From Candidatus Hydrogenedentota bacterium (GTDB taxonomy: Bacteria; Hydrogenedentota; Hydrogenedentia; Hydrogenedentales; SLHB01), in assembly GCA_026387845.1 (NCBI GenBank), contig JAPLKX010000569.1, forward strand, positions 1 through 5,186: a stretch of DNA of 5,186 nucleotides, read 5' to 3'. Made by a program: the position numbers and the translations under genes. This document shows, piece by piece, positions 4,252 to 5,186 of this stretch (positions within the stretch are counted from its first letter, which is position 1; each line of letters opens with the position of its first letter). The notes under the pieces are model-generated. The model saw nothing but the letters and a program-made list of their open reading frames with translations, made no database searches and had not been told where the DNA came from.

Positions 4252-5186
4252 ATGACGGTAGCATCTATTCTCATTACAGTGGTGGCGATGTCGGTTGCCC
4301 CGGCCGCGGGCGCGGAATCAGGCAGCTTATCGTCGAATGATGGCATTATGTTGACGGTCGGAGATCCCGCCGCCGGTTCCCTGAACCTCCGCATCAGCGG
4401 CTGGGAAGGGTTTGCGCTGGACCGACTGATGCCCAAGCTGCGCGCCAATGACAAGGATGCGGCCATCGAGCAGTTCGAGCAACGTCTTGAGAGCGGTGCG
4501 TGGACGTTGACGTACCGTATTGGCGGCGTCGGCGCGTTCACGTTGCGTGTCTCGCCCGATACGGGCGGCGGATTGCGTATCGAGAGTTCGCTGGCGAACA
4601 CGTCCGGCGGAGACATCGTGTTGAACGACGTCCAGGTGTTGGCGACGAACCCGGACGGGCCCGGCGCCTCGTTCGGGGCGAATCCCGGGGCCGTGCGTAT
4701 CTTCGAGCAGGGCAACTACTGGGGCCGTGTGGTCCCGTTGGAGGCGCGCGAGGCGACGGAGAAGAAGCCGGGGGCGGGCGAACCAACCGGGGATCGGCCG
4801 CGCGCGAACCACACATCCGATTTTGTGTCGGTCGCCTACGATCGCGCCAGCAGGAAAGCGTTTCTCGCGGGGTTCGAGTCGTCCGAACGATGGAGTGGCC
4901 GGATTCTGATTGAACCCGCTCCCCGCTCCGAGGCCTATCTTTGGCGGCTCGCGTTCGATGGAGGCGATCTCGTCATCCGCCCTGACGAGACCGTGCGTTT
5001 CGAGAACGTTGTTCTGCTTGCCGGAGAGGATGCGTGGCGGTTGCTCGAAACGTATGGCGACCTTGTGGCCCGGCTTCACCCGGTCCAGTTGCCGCCGACG
5101 CCGCCGGTCTCCTGGTGCAGTTGGTATCCGTACCGCCTGGGCGTGACAGAAGACCGGGTCTTGGAAACGGCCCGAATCGCGTCCGA
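4252..5186 (+). CDS. Secreted GH36/GH27-like alpha-galactosidase family protein, N-terminal part
   Basis: The frame is open from ATG 4252 to the window edge (311 codons plus 2 bases) and has no stop, so the gene is cut on the right. Residues 1-21 (MTVASILITVV...AAGA) look like a Sec signal peptide, though the start lacks the usual basic residue. Residues 30-275 are strand-rich, with DPAAGSLNLRISGWEG, WTLTYRIGGVGAFTLRV, SLANTSGGDIVLNDVQVL, FEQGNYWGRVVP, AFLAGFESSERWSGRI and FENVVLLAGEDAWRLLETYGDLVA, as in the beta-sandwich that precedes the barrel in GH36-type enzymes. PPVSWCSWYPYRLGVTEDRVLETARIA (284-310) matches the first barrel strand of melibiase-type families, where PxSWxSWY is typical. 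The two catalytic aspartates lie beyond the window. The expected reaction is retaining hydrolysis of alpha-galactosides, or a relative acting on other alpha-linked sugars. Confidence 0.8.
   Translation, partial: MTVASILITVVAMSVAPAAGAESGSLSSNDGIMLTVGDPAAGSLNLRISGWEGFALDRLMPKLRANDKDAAIEQFEQRLESGAWTLTYRIGGVGAFTLRVSPDTGGGLRIESSLANTSGGDIVLNDVQVLATNPDGPGASFGANPGAVRIFEQGNYWGRVVPLEAREATEKKPGAGEPTGDRPRANHTSDFVSVAYDRASRKAFLAGFESSERWSGRILIEPAPRSEAYLWRLAFDGGDLVIRPDETVRFENVVLLAGEDAWRLLETYGDLVARLHPVQLPPTPPVSWCSWYPYRLGVTEDRVLETARIAS

Noticed and set aside
4327..5079. A 250-codon minus-strand frame antisense to the glycosidase
   Set aside because: The plus frame carries the signal peptide, beta-sandwich segments and melibiase barrel entry; the antisense product has no recognisable feature.

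Overview
This GC-rich window looks like a chromosomal segment of a Gram-negative environmental bacterium. A secreted Asp-box sialidase, a Tat-exported TIM-barrel protein and a secreted GH36-like glycosidase lie together, next to higBA and ORF6N accessory genes and a long GGGGAC-type intergenic hairpin. That mix suggests the Planctomycetota/Verrucomicrobiota/Hydrogenedentota sphere. The placement is an inference from gene content only; no rRNA or marker gene is present.

Left part (1-1140), mostly minus strand: a promoter-like site (1004-1032) precedes a remnant (787-984). The remnant joins an HsdM-like N-terminus (VNIGYEAQLWQMAD) to an HsdM-like C-terminus (AEAAKLDKAIARNLKELA), with the methyltransferase core missing. 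A complete ORF6N-domain gene (47-568) follows. ORF6N genes are often found inside type I restriction-modification loci, so this reads as a decayed hsd locus. The notable structure is a set of four related 23-27 bp imperfect palindromes: three in the 218 bp between the hsdM remnant and the ORF6N start, and one inside the ORF6N coding sequence, where it encodes a domain segment (LRYHFGTS). Two core types, CACAA/TTGTG and CCA/TGG, alternate along the locus.

Middle part: a plus-strand secreted sialidase/BNR-repeat gene (1167-2396) has four Asp boxes and an extended -10 promoter candidate. It converges with a minus-strand higB-higA toxin-antitoxin operon (3086 to 2470). The 73 bp convergent gap is almost filled by a 64 bp near-perfect hairpin that can serve as a two-way terminator. 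higBA has a clear sigma70-like promoter with 17 bp spacing, placed so that higB mRNA may be leaderless.

Right part (3217-5186), plus strand: a Tat-signal TIM-barrel protein distantly like aldo/keto reductases (3277-4215) is followed after 36 bp by a secreted glycosidase of the GH36/GH27 type (from 4252), cut by the window edge just as its catalytic barrel begins. They probably form an operon. With the sialidase they suggest export-based glycan handling, interrupted by the oppositely oriented higBA module.
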